DNA from: Agelaius tricolor
Lineage: Eukaryota; Chordata; Aves; Passeriformes; Icteridae
Length of the DNA stretch: 64,000 nt
Direction: 5' to 3'
Assembly (NCBI GenBank): GCA_023055355.1
Contig: JALJCS010000004.1
Span: 24,650,744 to 24,714,743, forward strand
The translations under genes were made by a program, and so were the position numbers. A model generated the notes under the pieces. That model did no database searches. It worked only from the letters and a program-made list of their open reading frames with translations, and had not been told where the DNA came from. Below, one piece after another: positions 62,925 through 64,000 of the stretch (within the stretch, counting starts at the first letter, position 1; each line of letters starts with the position of its first letter).

Positions 62925-63436
62925 TTTGTAGTAATGGGCAGTACAAGATCAGCTTTCCATGGAGCATTTTAAGATTGTTCCACATTCCTCATGTTATAAG
63001 GACATAAAAAGCAAGGTTTTGTTTTGAAAATAAGTTTTTCTTGTTGGGTACACAGGTACTCCAAGTTGTCAAGCATGTATTGGTAGATAAATGTTGTCTC
63101 CAAAATATCATTTTTTTCTTTTTTGTAAGGAAACTTCAGAATCAATTGTTAGTAGGTTTAATACAAGCTATTATAATTCACTCGGTACTACAATTTCATA
63201 ATTTTCCCCAAATTGCTGGAAGAGGAATTGTGGAGGAGGGCTCCTGATTATATTATGGTAATCAGTAGTGCACAGTCATTCCCTGATCCATTCCTTTTTT
63301 CAGAAGTAGAACTGGTAGACAAAGGTTTTAAATGCAAGCTCAACAGCTGAAGGATAGTGAAGTGAGTTTTTGGTGAACTAGAGGCAAGATATCAGTACCA
63401 GCAGAGCAGTTAGATTGCAATGAGAGGGATTAGCAG
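62925..63436. other. Intronic stretch between CR1 fragments
   Basis: AT-rich, no gene recognised. Confidence 0.6.
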
Positions 63437-63640
63437 CCCCCCTTGAGGAAGTTGTGGGCTGCAGTAGAGTCATCCCTCAGCCTTCTGTTCTCTAAGCTGA
63501 ACAAGTCAAGTGATGTCAGCTGCCTTTCACCCACTCTTGTCCTTGTGCTGAGGTGCTACAGCTGCATGCAGGACTCAAGGTGAGGCCACACCAGTGCAGA
63601 GTAGAGTGGGACAATCACCTCCCTTGACATGTTTCTCCAT
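63437..63640 (-). mobile_element. CR1 LINE internal fragment, antisense
   Basis: Contains CCTTCTGTTCTCTAAGCTGA, ACAAGTCAAG, TGAGGTGCTACAGCTGCATG and AGGTGAGGCCACACCAGTGC, then AGAGTAGAGTGGGACAATCA. These are the internal CR1 words expected upstream of its 3' region. It lacks the 3' terminus and is diverged. Confidence 0.82.
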
Positions 63641-64000
63641 ACAGTCTATTCTGCTGTTCCTGTGTTATTTGTACCCTGGTATGAAATGGTGAAATCAACT
63701 GTTCTCCTTGGCCATCTTTCAGGTGCTTATCCAGTGCCAAGTATCATAAAACACACTTTTTAAAAACACTTAAAATGTTTGTGAACAAGCTCAACTAATG
63801 CCCTCCTTTTACACAGTGTATTACTGTTGCCATTTGCCCCAAGAAAGGCAAGCTTTGAGTTTAGCTAGATCTCTGCTCTATTAAATAAAGTCAAGCAAAA
63901 CCTTTGAGGGAACAGCAGTACTTCAACTAGAACTTCATTTTTTGCATATTGGTGAATTCAGAGTGTGGTTATATGGCTGTTTAAACTGACTTAATGACTG

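Larger units (their letters stand above)
55904..64000 (+). other. MLLT3: MLLT3 downstream intron (partial, probably intron 4)
   Basis: Begins with the consensus donor GTGAGT and runs to the window end. It contains a candidate poly(A) signal at 55936, a GC-rich block (56395-57205), about 5 kb of plain AT-rich sequence, and CR1 fragments at 62181-62920 and 63437-63640. No further exon is seen; the poly-serine exon expected next is absent. Confidence 0.9.

Noticed and set aside
62489..63007. Overlapping open frames of 77-150 codons in both orientations
   Set aside because: All fall in the antisense CR1 at 62181-62920. One minus-strand frame is a broken ORF2 C-terminus; the others are shadows of GC-rich repeat sequence.
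1..64000. A new defence, biosynthetic or mobile multi-gene system
   Set aside because: There are no clusters of coding genes, no integrase or transposase with intact frame, no CRISPR repeats and no bacterial-type gene spacing. The content is introns and two exons of one vertebrate gene plus retroelement relics.

Overview
The window is vertebrate genomic DNA, almost certainly from a bird and probably a songbird (passerine). It is AT-rich and low in repeats. The recognisable repeats are CR1 LINE fragments with avian 3' ends, one tRNA-Ile-derived SINE with a CR1-type tail (TguSINE1-like), and two LTR-like blocks. There is no operon structure, no phage, no CRISPR array and no dense packing of long ORFs. 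Nearly all open frames over 60 codons are chance frames in intron or remnants of CR1.

The only host coding sequence I can support is two consecutive exons on the + strand, 50869-50951 and 55760-55903. They splice in phase and encode about residues 65-140 of the YEATS domain of MLLT3 (AF9), a reader of acetyl- and crotonyl-lysine on histone H3 in the super elongation and DOT1L complexes. By analogy with mammals they are exons 3 and 4. The rest of the window is therefore the end of a very long upstream intron (1-50868), a whole intron of 4.8 kb (50952-55759) and the start of the next intron (55904-64000). Human MLLT3 is on 9p, which corresponds largely to the avian Z chromosome, so Z linkage is likely (inference).

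Layout. 1-40 kb: almost repeat-free intron with two clear short CR1 fragments, a small CpG cluster near 2.9 kb, and several perfect short hairpins and microduplications. 40.4-41.2 kb: two adjacent LTR-like elements in opposite orientation. 42.9-47.6 kb: a cluster of three CR1 copies and one SINE, interleaved with AT-rich segments that look like conserved non-coding DNA. 50.9 kb: first YEATS exon, followed within 200 bp by a CR1 of about 930 bp in antisense. 55.8 kb: second YEATS exon, with a candidate intronic poly(A) signal just beyond its donor. 56.4-57.2 kb: a GC-rich, CpG-poor block of unknown origin. 62.2-63.6 kb: two antisense CR1 fragments.

I found no sign of a new multi-gene system. 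The most interesting items are a 55-bp perfect inverted match between CR1 copies on either side of the first YEATS exon, a tandem pair of hairpins whose stems differ by matched changes, and the possible intronic polyadenylation site after the second exon.
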